Part shown: positions 1-10,812 of the stretch, in pieces
How positions within the stretch are numbered: position 1 is the first letter of the stretch
Layout: each line of letters begins with the position of its first letter
NCBI GenBank assembly: GCA_950295325.1
Contig: OX485804.1
Span: 23,500,001-23,560,000, forward strand
Source of the DNA: Polytrichum commune
Taxonomy: Eukaryota > Streptophyta > Polytrichopsida > Polytrichales > Polytrichaceae
Direction of reading: 5' to 3'
DNA length: 60,000 nt
Notes under the pieces: model-generated
Told to the model about the DNA's origin: nothing
What the model saw: the letters and a program-made list of their open reading frames with translations, nothing else
Database searches by the model: none
Position numbers and translations under genes: made by a program

Positions 1-31
1 AATTCACAAAGAGCAGTTGACATTCAATTCA

Positions 32-88
32 CAACTAAGTTATGATACCCATCATAGACGTTCAATGATGGGTATCATAACTAAGTTG
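32..88. repeat. 24-bp-arm perfect-type hairpin
   Basis: Two arms, 32-55 and 65-88, are reverse complements with one mismatch in 24 and are separated by a 9-nt loop. The inner 17 bp (GTTATGATACCCATCAT) pair perfectly. It stands alone in AT-rich intergenic DNA with no nearby gene. It could be a fold-back element relic or a small hairpin transcript; nothing in the sequence decides between these. Confidence 0.75.
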
Positions 89-420
89 AAGCACCAGTAT
101 TGATGCTTGCTCTTGATTAAGGTGTTTATTATGCTTCTACTGTAATATTGGAAATTCACATTTGATGGCATCATGGTCTTGTAGGTAAGCTCATGAAGCA
201 TCTCAAGAGTGAGTTCATCTTTCACTAAAAAGATGAGAATTTACACAAATTTTAATATTAAAATCTAAGGAACTCCCTCCCGAATCACCACTGAATAGCC
301 TGTTCGAATGATGTCAGCATATCAGCTGTAAATCCTGGAGCTGGGAGTTTACTTATTTCTACAGCATTCATACTATTGAACTTGGAGCTCTAATAGATTA
401 ATATTGTTTTTTAAATAAAA

Positions 421-666
421 TTATGAGACAGAAGGCCAACAGGCCGGTGCTAAAGCACAGGAGGCAGTTGACCACCTGACAAATTTTCCGTCAAAGTAGA
501 GAGGAGATTTCACAGCTTGGAATCGGACCGCCAATCTCTTCCTTGAGATATTGGTATCTCTCCACCATCATCCCGTAGTTAAAGGTCGTCTCAGACCATG
601 CTCTAATAGATTTAGGTTTTGGAGGTACATAGGTTTTGGAGGTATGCAGGTATGCAGGTACCCATA
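421..666 (-). pseudogene. Last-exon remnant of a conserved plant gene, frameshifted
   Basis: On the minus strand a splice-acceptor-like TTTCAG precedes an open stretch starting at 666. It reads VPPKPKSIRAWSETTFNYG, then MMVERYQYLKEEIGG, then CEISSLL. At that point one extra T (CTTTGAC instead of CTTGAC) breaks the frame. In the shifted frame it continues DGKFVRWSTASCALAPACWP and stops at 421-423. A second damage mark is a short direct duplication near 600-660 (TGCATACC twice, TCCAAAACC twice). The composition looks strongly protein-like, but I cannot name the family. A second decayed copy near 51440-51556 reads SLLD without the extra T, which supports the frameshift reading. No upstream exons were found, so this is likely a duplicated fragment and not a resident gene. 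Confidence 0.6.
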
Positions 667-699
667 CTGAAATTGGAAGCAACCAAAAACACCTGTAAC

Positions 700-2250
700 A
701 GGATTGACCTCATTTACTGAGAACTGGGAGGGTGTACCTAGAAGTAGCCTATCTAATAAGGGCAAGCCACCAATGCAATATCCTAGGATGATCAAGCCTG
801 ATAGTGAGAGGCAACTTGAGAGTTTATTGATACAGTGTCCTTGTAAAGGTCAAATCCTCCCCTTGATTTTCACTACTGAACATATCTGAACTCCTTCCAG
901 ATTGACACTTAAAACCCAAAATGATCATAATTTGGGATCAAGATTCAAGGTTTTGGTAATTCTTAAGGAAGTCGCACATGTGCCTAGCACTTTTGTCTTA
1001 TTCAGGTGTTGAGTGCATTGTCGGATTAGCCTTTCAAAGTAGATTCGAAAGCCATGCAACTCAAAATATTTTGAATCACATATCAATCTCTTGCGGAAAC
1101 TGGAAGTCTAAATGTTCCCAAGCCCATTATGGTACCATCCCATTGTAGGGCCATTTGTTTGTGCTACTCATTTGGGTCATGCCCCACCTTTTGTGTAGGA
1201 TAAGTAACCTACTATGGTCTTGTCTAAATCACACGATGAATGAGAATGTGGGACCCCATGTGCATGCTATTAGACTGGCTTATGATGCTCTTTGTATGGA
1301 TTAAAGTGCAAAATTGACAAGTCCATGGTCCTACCTACATCGGAGCCTCTACTCATTTGTCTCCCACATGCAATGCTACACACTAGACGTGTCGTGTTTT
1401 GAACATAGCCAAGCTATGCATTCACATAGTTTTATATATTTTCTAAACCCCATAACATATGCTATCATGTATCTATGACACTCCAAAAACCATGGATTCA
1501 CACTAGGCCACAATAAGGCCACAAAAGGTGCACCTACATTATACTTCATCTACATTAAAGTGAATCATCACTTTAGTTGACATAATGTTTATAGACATGA
1601 GAAAGTTGATGTCTCTCATTGATACTCAAATGCACAAGTTTGTATTTATATAGCACGCACACTCATATTAATTTGAAAATTGGCCTACTTGGATGCGCCC
1701 CTAGATTAAGTAGATCTTATCATGCCATGGCCAATGAAACTCGTATACATTTGAAGTCCATGTAAAAGAAGAATATCTCCTAACATGTACTTTGGGAAGA
1801 TACCGACTGGGGACATTACAATAGTTGCTTTAAAATGTGTTTTTATCCATTGTACGGTAGACTAGAGCTAGTCTCTTTTTCCACTAGAATCATTGACACA
1901 TAACTAAACTTTGTCCCAAAATGAAGTGTGGATGATTACTTGTAGAGGTTGATTCTGGGCCTACTTCATTATTTGACTGGGTATGAGCACACCAAATAGA
2001 TTCTACACTTATACCACAAGCATCCACAATGATATGGTCAAAGTATCTTGTTAAATTGAAGTGCAAAGGTGGAGAGTGTTCTACTTCCGATCCAATGGTG
2101 CCCTTGATGCATTACAATGTTTACTTTCACTTCTTTTCTCACAATTTTTTTTTTACCAATCGTTGCCTAATCCATTGAGCGTAATAGACTCAACGAGCCT
2201 ATAATTATAAAAAGAAATTCTTGGGCCAAAGCAGCCCCCACCAGTATCCC
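700..2250. other. Intergenic, no gene seen
   Basis: AT-rich sequence with only short chance open frames and no recognisable protein motif, RNA gene or strong repeat structure. Confidence 0.6.
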
Positions 2251-2251
2251 A

Positions 2252-2436
2252 GGAGAATTTTTGGGGCATAATTGGTCAAGGTCTCATGTCTTTCCAAGTC
2301 CAATCAGTTAAATGTTCCAGTCTGTCAGGATTTCCTTTATTAAGTCAAGGTATATTCCTCTAAGACAATGGGTAATTTTCATGAAGTCTTGAACTTCAAT
2401 CGGTTATGTTTCAAACTCGACTAGTTCATTTGTAAC
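2252..2436 (-). repeat. Dispersed repeat family C, copy 1
   Basis: About 185 bp aligns in reverse orientation with 22641-22834, from the CAGATGAACCAGTTGAGTTT end to the CATAATTGGTC end. The start of the unit also matches the tandem pair at 5826-5970. It is diverged, at roughly three quarters identity by eye. No coding potential was seen. Confidence 0.65.
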
Positions 2437-2439
2437 TAC

Positions 2440-3980
2440 ATTAAATAGGTTATTTAGTGTTCGATACACTAAATACAAACACATACACTAAATATCAATA
2501 ACCCTATGAAAGTAAATAACATTAAATGTAAATTCAAACACTAAATATCAACTACGGTAATATATGGAAGTGACAAGTTTGAATTTCTTGTTAGTAAGGA
2601 GATGAAAAAAAGAATATAAAAAGGAAGTGACAGTAGGGAAAGTAGTGGCACATTTATGTCTGACACTAATTGTCAAAGAATCAAAAATTAGTGTTGAGCA
2701 TGGTAGGGTGGTAATAACACTAAATATAATCAAACATTTAATATCCTCATTAGGGTAGTGGTCGGTTCTCCCCGATCATTGCCCCCCCCCCCCGGGGCCT
2801 TCACCTTGAAAGAGTGCCTAGTAAAAGCTTGCCTAGTAGAATACATACTCTCCACTTAAGTTACTTACACGTACGTTGAAAACCTGTGTCTAGCTCCTCG
2901 CTCGCATGCGGGAGGAGGATCGATACATAAAGAAATAAATTAAATGCGTCGACCAAGTCATGCGGGCCTAAGTTAGTGCCCATTTCAAACTGGTACCATG
3001 CATGCCTGTGCCATTCAATACTCCCATCAATTCCCTGCTACTCGACATGAATGAGCATTGAGGGACTCAGGGCCACTTCATCAAACCCCTTGAAACTCGT
3101 CCAAAGGCAAGGCTGTACCATGGATTCAAATTGGATTTGGTGAGGTCACGGCCGGGCCTCCGAGTTTGAGGATTTGTTTACATCATGGACCACAAAGTTG
3201 TCCCATGTTGAATGACATTTTTCCATGGTCACACTTCTATGGTTAGATGTCTGACACATGTAAATTTTGAATCTCTGGATCCTTCATTAGGTGTAAATTG
3301 AATGTGGATCTAGAGGAGTGACAATGCACCAAATAGTGGATGTGTTGATTTTTCAACATATGTTTGAAAAGGAAAATTTTGGGATCTTTTTTTTCTTCAT
3401 GTTTTACTTTCTCCTCTTCTTCACTTATTTCCTCTTAACTGTAGTAATGTTTGGCCAAATAAAAGAATTAATATTAAAAACGGTGTTTCTCTACCATTGT
3501 CTCCTGTCTTTTGCAACATGAGTACCTCTTTGGGCTCTCTCGTTGCAAAACATGTTGGATCGTGATAGTGGATGTTGTAGGCTTGAAAATAGGCCTTTTG
3601 GGGGACCTTGAGTTCCATGGTTACTCTTACATTTGCCCCTTGATGTAAATTGAAGTGATCATGGGATGAGTTCAACGGCCAATCACATGTTTAGGGGAGC
3701 AAGGGACAACTTTATGGTCCTTCATGTAAACATTCCCTTAGTGTAAAGACATCATTTGCGACCGGGTTCTCAATCAAAGACTATTTCATCACCTTATTAT
3801 TCATGTGGACTCTTCTACATAACAAGTTATAATGAATCAAGGGTTGTGAGGTTGTGAGATTTTGAAATTTCATGGTCTCCCGGTTTAAGCTAGACCCATC
3901 TCATTATGATGCAGTTGACGCAAAATCATGTAAGGATTTCATTCCAACTCCCTTGTCCCTTCATGCCTGCAAACTTTAGT
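2440..3980. other. Intergenic, low-complexity and repeat-derived
   Basis: 2440-2750 is AT-rich with repeated ACTAAATA blocks, like those in the TIR element at 24019-24405. A run of 12 C lies at 2782-2793. The rest contains no recognisable gene. Confidence 0.5.
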
Positions 3981-3989
3981 GTATCTCAG

Positions 3990-4515
3990 TAAAGTGGGGC
4001 AGTCTCAACATTTCACCAATAAGGGACTTTAGATTACAATGGTCCCATGCCCTCAACCTTTGGTGGAAAGCACCCCTTAAACCCACCTCTTTGAGATGGA
4101 ACATATGCAAAATGTGGTAGACATGCCATGTAGGACTCCACAGTAGGTTTTCATCCATTCAAACTTCATGGGTCTCTCAAGCTCTAGTGTGAAGTGAAGC
4201 GGGACAATCTTGGCATTCTCCAACAATGATAGATTGTAAATTTTGATGGTCACATGCCCTCAAGCTCTAACGAAGTGGAATATGATATCAACATCCACCA
4301 TCAATGAGAGATTATAAAATTCAATGGTCACATGCCCTCAAGCTCTAGTATAAATTAAAGTTGGATTGTCTTGGCATCCCCTAGCAAGAGCTAGGAGATT
4401 TTAGATTTCAACAATCCCAAAGCCTCATGCTCGAGTGTAAAGAGAAGTGGTGGTCTTGGTTTCCTCCACCAATGAGAGATTCTACATTTCAATAGTCACA
4501 TGCCCTCAAAACGTT
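3990..4515. repeat. Diverged tandem array, about 80-bp unit
   Basis: Blocks related to TGGTCACATGCCCTCAAGCT recur at about 4044, 4165, 4251, 4329, 4416 and 4497. Each is preceded by an AATGAGAGATT-like segment and followed by TCTAGTGTGAAG-like sequence. Spacing is 78-87 bp apart from the first, degenerate units. The divergence indicates an old minisatellite-like array. No open frame spans it. Confidence 0.7.
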
Positions 4516-4539
4516 TCTAGCTAGCCCAGTTCTCCTAAG

Positions 4540-4830
4540 ACATGAACACGCAATATAGTACGAGACGATTAGCAAATCCAAATTGAGATTGTAGCCACTT
4601 TCCTCATAATATTCGGAGATCACATGAGTATCGCACATATTATTTAAGTGGAATATCATATTTTGGCACTTGTTGAGTTGTCATGTAGATCCCCCAATTA
4701 CAGTGACTACTATTAAACCTAACATAGTTATCATATTTTGAACATCTAATCCAATCTTTTTATATCTTTCGTGCTATCCATTCTTGGAGCCACATCTAAC
4801 CACATACCACTCAAATATAGGCGGATTTTA
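4540..4830 (+). repeat. Dispersed repeat family D, copy 1
   Basis: Contains the family core: GATTAGCAAA, a CCCCCAATTA segment, an AACCTAACATAGTTA-like segment, then GTGCTATCCATTCTTGGAGCC and ACCACTCAAATATAGG. The same blocks occur in the same order at 9850-10145 and in the other D copies. Confidence 0.7.
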
Positions 4831-5690
4831 ACAAGAAAAGTGACTGCAAAAGTGTTGTCGACCTTGGTGCGAAGTCCCCCTCGCACGGAAGTAGAGAAAC
4901 TCCCTCCCCTCACAGTCGAGGCCAAGGTGAGGTAATATAAAGAACCTCAGGAGTGACTCCTCAGAGCCCACAAAACCCCACAAAACCCCACAAAACACAT
5001 CCAACTCTATTCCCAAGGAGTTGGAGGTAAGTTAAGCAAGAGTGAGGCAGGAGATCGAAGATCGGAGGCATGTGTCCAATTAATGTACTTAGGGTGAGTT
5101 TCAGTGGGAGCCACTCGTCCACTAGATTCTAGGAAATAGTGGGTTGGAGGTGTTTACATGTACTTGAGCACAAGCCATCACCCAATCATATTTTTGTGGT
5201 CCGCTAAAATGTGGAGGGCCGTGGACACATGCCGCTAGATTTTCATGCATCCACTAAAGAATCGTCAACCTACAAGTGCCGGTCACTGAAGGTTTTGAAG
5301 ACTGGTTTTAGAAGGAACATGAGGTTTTATCATGAAGGAGGAAGTCAGTAAGTGAACCCGGATTTGAGAAGATGGGAGCAGCTAGTTGACACACACGAAC
5401 CATGCCCCACTAAATTCTCTCTGCATTTGAGCGGGTTTGTCGTTATTCACACTAGAATTTGGTGGGCAAGCAAGCGGCCTACATGGAAAGCTAAAGCCTT
5501 ACTGGCCAGCCAACCAGGTAGACCGTTGCAAAAGAGGGAGGGAGGGAGGGAGAAAAGGAATGGCGGGATAGCCTCTGCAGTTGGACCTGGTCCTCTTCTA
5601 GAGAAATGGATACGAAGTCATTAGTCAAACACGGGTGAGGTCACTGGGGAGTAAGTTATTCCCGCATACCACCACTCTCTTGATCTGAAC
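4831..5690. other. Intergenic, no gene seen
   Basis: Contains a triplicated CACAAAACCC motif near 4970-4997 and a GGGA-rich tract near 5535-5555. No protein motif was recognised. Confidence 0.5.
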
Positions 5691-5707
5691 AACAACAACC
5701 ACAACGA

Positions 5708-5743
5708 CTCCTCCTCCTCCTCCTCCTCCTGCTGCTGCTGCTG
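5708..5743. repeat. CTC/CTG triplet microsatellite
   Basis: Consecutive CTC triplets followed by CTG triplets. It precedes a tandem duplication upstream of the Gbeta gene. Confidence 0.9.
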
Positions 5744-5798
5744 TCTCCTCCCATTTCCCTCCCTCCTTCGACATCACCAACTTCATCGTCGTCATCAT

Positions 5799-5989
5799 CA
5801 GTGAATGGGGAGAAGCGACTGCCAAGTTACAGATGAAGCGGTTGAGTTTGAGAAGAAGCAACCGGTTACGAAAGAAAAGCCGAAAGATGTCCTCATCAGT
5901 GAGCGGGGAGAAGTGACCGCGAAGTTGCAGATGAAGCGGTTGAGTTTGAGAAGAAATCAGCGGTTAAACAAAGGAAAGCCGAAAGGTGT
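5799..5989. repeat. Tandem duplication (98-bp period) related to family C
   Basis: Units start at 5799 (CAGTGAATGGGGAGAAG) and 5897 (CAGTGAGCGGGGAGAAG). Both carry CAGATGAAGCGGTTGAGTTT, which matches one end of repeat family C (2252-2436 and 22641-22834). One frame gives a basic peptide repeating KLQMKRLSLRR. Because the 98-bp period is not a multiple of three, that peptide is not maintained across units, and I do not call it a gene. Confidence 0.75.
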
Positions 5990-5999
5990 GAGCATGTAA

Positions 6000-6660
6000 A
6001 ACCGTGTGGACTGGACTAGGATTGGAAGCGATTATTGCCCAAAAATGTATCTGCACGGACATTGGTCCTCTATTATGTGCACGGCCAAACACCATAACTT
6101 TATGCAGTAGGTTGTGTAGCCTAAGCCTAAGCCTAAGCCCCACATGTCTACATAACAGTAGCATAGGTAAACATACTCGCTAGTCATCCGCTGTCGGGAC
6201 ACCCGCGCCTGCAGGCACTACATACTCCCCGACGCTCCCGACACATCAACTTACTGCACCTTCATCACCCCACGCCTTCCCACAAACGGAACGGCAAGAG
6301 GGAGAGGGAGAGGAAGCAGCAGGAGTATTTCAAGCACAGAGTATGTCAGTGGTTGGAAGTATCTTAGCAAAAATATGCATCCACTCTTCCGAGCTGGTTG
6401 AGGGAGGGGGGGAGTAAGTTGAGGGAGTGTTGGATGGGTGCTGGCCTGGGGGCTTGGTGGCTATGGCGTCTGGGTATCTGGGGTAAGACAGACAGGGAAC
6501 AGGGGGACAGGAACAGGAACAGGGACGGAAACGGAAACAGGAACAGAAGCAGAAGCAAAGCAGCAGGAGGGGCGGGCAGGGGGGTTTAGGGATGTGGCAT
6601 GAGGGGAGTGTGAATTGGTAAAGAGCCATTTTATTTGTTTAGGGGAGTTTCAGGAGTTGG
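6000..6660. other. Upstream region of Gbeta, purine-rich
   Basis: 6495-6560 is a degenerate GGAACA/GGAAAC hexamer array. The reverse strand reads as a proline- and cysteine-rich chance frame. This region probably holds the Gbeta promoter and leader, but no TATA box or other core element could be assigned with confidence. Confidence 0.4.
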
Positions 6661-6665
6661 CGGTA

Positions 6666-6691
6666 GGGAGGGGAGGGGAGGGGAGGGGGGG
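6666..6691 (+). promoter_or_regulatory. Putative G-quadruplex just before the Gbeta start codon
   Basis: Five G runs lie at 6666-6668, 6670-6673, 6675-6678, 6680-6683 and 6685-6691, separated by single A residues. They end 5 nt before the ATG at 6697. Loops of one base are the most stable type for quadruplexes. If the leader is unspliced here, the mRNA would carry this tract at the initiation site. A translational effect is inference; the sequence shows only the tract. Confidence 0.6.
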
Positions 6692-6696
6692 AAGGT

Positions 6697-6878
6697 ATGT
6701 CTGTCGTGGATGTGAAGGAGCGCTACGCATTGGCCAAAGCGGAAGTGCAGAGCTTGCGAGAAAAATTGCGAGCCAAGAGGGCCGAGCGTCTGGACACCGA
6801 TGGTGAGTCCTCGTCGTCTCATTCTTGCCATTTGGCAATGTTCTCTCTTCCAATCTAGAATATCGAGGATCCTACAAT

Positions 6879-6946
<68 letters not shown>

Positions 6947-9900
6947 CTCCATTCCCGTCCAGCCACAAAAGGCAGAACATGCATCCTTTATGTTTTAATA
7001 AACTTGAGACTTGGAACTGCGGGATTCGTGGGTATTGGTGCGAAGTGTTGCCTCATCGTCATCGTCATCATCATCTTCGTCATACCAAAATTGGGTGGGT
7101 GCGAGTGGGACATGTTTGTCAGCTGCAGTGAGCTCTGCGTGTCATGGTTAGATTGATGTGGAGCTCCAGGTCGTGAAGGCATAGCCTGGGTGATTTACTG
7201 GGTGGTACACGGTTTTCGTAGGCGGTAGATCCTTGAGGAGGAAGGGGTTAAGATTTACTTGAATCTGGCAACTTAAGTTAGTTCTGGACACATGGTTGGA
7301 GGATTTGCTCAAGAGGAGAGTGGAACCACATTTGGGAGGGAGTAAGTTTGACAGTTGGTAGTATTGAGGGACTAAAGAGCAATCACTTCACCCAGAGCTG
7401 TTTGTCGCAGTGTCTACTTGGCTACGTTTGTGAGAAGGAGAGATTTTGTGTGAAGTGGACTAAGGTTTCATCTAAATTGTATGAATCGGTTTGGTGATGA
7501 TGTTGGATGAACAGTAGCCACGTATGCGCAAAACAAGAGTTGCAAGCCGGTGGACATCAATGATCATTCCTTCAAGTGCTGCAGAACTCTTCAGGGACAT
7601 ACGGGCAAGGTCAGTTAACTGTGAGGCTTTCCCAATTCAGGTCACTTGACGATCTCACTGGTTACAAAAGATTTCTTTTGTCATTCTTATTACTCTCAAA
7701 ATCTGAATCTCAACTTTGCACATTCCTTTAACTGTCAATGTCTGTGTCAATTCGAACCCTCTCAAAAACCCTAAACTCCATCTCTCACGGTTGGACACAC
7801 ATAACTATTTTATCATAATCCACTTGACACATTAGAGTTGTCCTTTCAACTCAATGTGACTTTTGGTTGGGAGTTGGTTGGCTTTGCATACAACACTATG
7901 CATGTCCGGCAAACTTTCCGTGGATGCTTGGCATTGGTGTGGAGGTCTAAACAAGAAACATTCTATATCGGGTTCATGAAGGGCCAAACTCATATTAGCA
8001 CCTCTTGTTTGGCAGACCAAAATGAGTTTGGCCCCTAACGAACCGTAAGTAGGTTGCTCTTCAATTCGAATTCAAACACTACCTCAAAGCATGCAACACA
8101 AGTGGAAAGAAAGGGTTGATTTTGTATGGAAAATAACTAATGGGGAAACCATCATCGGGGACCAACTCCCTACGAAAAGTTTTATTGAGTTGAATGGATA
8201 ACTCTATTGTTGTCAACTATTTACCAGCAGTAGTAGATATAATTGATGTGCACTCAGGGACCTAGAAATACAGGTGCATAGTAGCTAGCGAAGGGGGACT
8301 CATCCTTGTATTTGCCAAGCACTTTTGCTCAAGTATTGACAAGCCTTGTATAATTGTAACAGATATATTCACTAGATTGGTCGTACAGGGAGCAATCACG
8401 ACTAGTTTCCGCATCACAAGATGGCAGGCTCATTGTATGGAACGCAGTTTCAAGCCAAAAGACACATGCTATCAAGCTGGCATGTGCTTGGGTCATGGCG
8501 GCCGCCTTCTCACCTGGTGGAAACTCAGTTGCTTGCGGTGGACTCGACAATGTTTGTTCCATATTCAATCTCAACTCTGCTCCTGACAGGGACGGAAACT
8601 TACCAGTGTCACGCACGCTTGTGGGTCACAAGGGTTACCTTTCCTGCTGTAAATATGTCCCGGATCAGGAGGAACATATCATAACTAGCTCAGGAGACCA
8701 CACATGTATGTTGTGGGATGCTGAAACCAATCGTCGAATTAGTGTTTTTGGAGGTGACATTTCGTCGGGCCACACTGGTGACGTCATGAGGTAATCATCA
8801 GTCTCAAAATCAAGCACCTTCTCAACACAAACTAGTGAAATCTTTCATCAACTATCATCAGGTCAGCTACAGTAACAGTGTGAACTCATTTCAAGGGGTT
8901 CATCAGTTTGTTCAAAATCAGATGTGACAACAATGTGAACACTGTCAGATCACCATGAGAGTAAATGCCACTTAGGGTTCACTGCTATTGGTAGTCAAGC
9001 GACTTGTCAAATGCTAACATACTGAAGGACCCTGTAAGTTGCATGCTTAATGGTTGTTGTATACTAGAAAGTGCGCTAATTTATTCAAATACAACTTTGA
9101 ATGTACAAGATCTGCAGACAACAATTTCCGAGTATTAAGTGATTTTGATGGGACTGGGTGAGCGTAACAGTGCTATGACTTGTCAAATAATAACATACAG
9201 AAGGCTCCTGTGACTTGCATGCTTGATCTTCATTCTATACTAGAAAGTACCCACGAACCTATTCAAACATAACTTTCAGTGTACATGAGCTGCAGACAAC
9301 AATTTTTTGAGTATTAAATGAATTTGATGGGTGTGGTCGAGGGTAACAGTGTTTCAGTTAGTACAAACAGCACCAACCTGTTCATCTCCGGCTCTTGTGA
9401 TAAGTCGGCCAAGTTGTGGGATATGAGGACCCCTTCCAGAGCACAACACACATTCCAAGGTCACGATGGTGATGTAAATGCGGTACACTTTTTGCCAGAT
9501 GGTCTCCACTTTGGAACAGGGAGCGATGATGGTAGCTGTCGACTCTTTGACATCAAAACTGGGCATGAGTTGCAACAATATAAGGACAACCATGCGAGTC
9601 CCCGTGGCCAAATCAATGTTAACTCTATTGCCTTTTCTCATTCTGGGCGGCTCCTTTTTGCAGGGTACTCAAATGGTAACTGCTACGTATGGGATACTTT
9701 ATTAGCTAAGGTATGTTAGTCATCTGACCTCGTTGTAAGCTTGGCTTTTGTTGAATATGTCCCTAATCTTGTCCGGAGGCATTCGTTGTGTTCAAGAAGT
9801 GGCCAAGTTTGGTACAAAAAAGGAAACTTTTAGCTCTGCACCCACTTCTCCTAGGGTATAAATATGTGATTAGTACAAGATGATTAGCAAAGCGAAATCC

Positions 9901-10812
9901 AGGCTGAAGCCATTTTTCTCGTAATTTTTGGAGCTCAAATGAATTGTCTAACTCATATGAAAGTGAAGATTCTCTTTCTTTAACGACCATATAGGTCCCC
10001 CCAATTATGATATTGACTACTAAATCTAGAATAGTTAACAATTTTGGAGCATGTAGTCTAATCTCTTCTAAACACATGATGTCTTTTGGTGTCCATTCTT
10101 AGATCCACGCACATCCACACAACACTAAATATAGGTGTCCGATTTAGATAAGTAACTGACTTAGGCCCACTTACCTTAGCACTTCTGTACTCAAGCGATT
10201 ACCTTAGCAGTTTCTGTAATAAGTAAATGCTATATGACTAGGATTCATCCTGGTGGCTGGTAAATTGATACACAGGACGCTCAAGGTGTTCTCATGTTCA
10301 CATGTCCATATCTTTATGATGCTTATCAGGTTGTGGCCAATTTGGGAGGTCGTAGAGAAGGCGGCCACACAAATCGTGTAAGCTGCTTAGCAGTTTCGTC
10401 AGATGGTGGTGCACTTTGCACAGGAAGTTGGGACTGCACCCTCAAGGTTCGTAACTTCTGGAGGCAGATTTATTATGTATAAACAATAAAATGCTGAAAT
10501 AACATCATTAATTTCCAGTGAAAGTTGTGATAATTGCATTATTTTCTAGGTTTCGTCTAGTATGTGCAACACCATACATTCAAAAGAAAAATGTCGCTTA
10601 AGTTCAAAACATTTATTATTATGTAAAAACCTTACATTCACCACAAACATAATTGTGATGAAGTCTGATAAGCCCACTGCACTTGGATCTGATGACCTGT
10701 TCGTGTCTGTGTATGTAAACCTCTACAATTGTTGGTGCTTATGAGTGAAAACTGAAAAGTCCATATTACTCTCCATGGACAGGTGTGGTCTCATTCTGGA
10801 AGGAATTTTTAA
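6697..10812 (+). CDS. AGB1: Heterotrimeric G-protein beta subunit
   Basis: Plant Gbeta, a seven-bladed WD40 propeller. It pairs with Ggamma at the plasma membrane and binds Galpha and effectors in G-protein signalling. Coding exons: 6697-6802, 7515-7609, 8363-8790, 9350-9710, 10330-10446, 10783-10812. All introns are GT-AG, and the sum is 1137 nt, giving 378 aa plus stop, close to the usual 377-380. The N-terminal helix [20 protein letters not shown] (about 1-35) is the expected Ggamma-binding coiled coil, which fixes the start. WD blades show as GHTGK..LIVWN, CSIFN, GHKGY..CMLWD, GHTGDV..AKLWD, GHDGDV..CRLFD, CYVWD and LKVW, ending SHSGRNF. There is no frameshift or missing blade. Intron 1 holds a 32-unit AG repeat. 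Intron 3 carries a tandem duplication of its own 3' end. Intron 4 contains a family D repeat. The function call rests on close resemblance along the full length. Confidence 0.96.
6881..6944. repeat. (AG)32 microsatellite in Gbeta intron 1
   Basis: A perfect 64-bp AG dinucleotide run begins 78 bp after the exon 1 donor. It is likely length-variable between individuals. Open frames through it on both strands (RERERE and SLSLSL) are artefacts. Confidence 0.95.
9001..9352. repeat. 176-bp tandem duplication across the Gbeta intron 3 acceptor
   Basis: Unit 9001-9176 (GACTTGTCAAATGCTAACAT...) and unit 9177-9352 (GACTTGTCAAATAATAACAT...) align along their length. Both end in a GTAACAGTG acceptor context, at about 9164-9172 and 9344-9352. 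The downstream AG at 9348-9349 is the one that keeps the Gbeta frame, so the first is a decoy acceptor. Confidence 0.8.
9850..10145 (+). repeat. Dispersed repeat family D, copy 2 (inside Gbeta intron 4)
   Basis: Shares GATTAGCAAA, CCCCCCAATTATGATATTGA, CTAGAATAGTTAACA, GATGTCTTTTGGTGTCCATTC and CTAAATATAGGTGTCC with the other copies, in the same order. It lies wholly within the intron at 9711-10329. Confidence 0.7.

Noticed and set aside
5805-5999. Basic peptide with repeated KLQMKRLSLRR
   Set aside because: The repeat period is 98 bp, not a multiple of three, so the peptide is not conserved between units. The sequence belongs to repeat family C.
6330-6629. Cys/Pro-rich open frames of up to 99 codons on the minus strand
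   Set aside because: They are produced by the complement of the purine-rich hexamer tract upstream of Gbeta. There is no domain and no splice context.
6631-6984. Open frames rich in SLSLSL or RERERE
   Set aside because: They are translations of the AG microsatellite in Gbeta intron 1.
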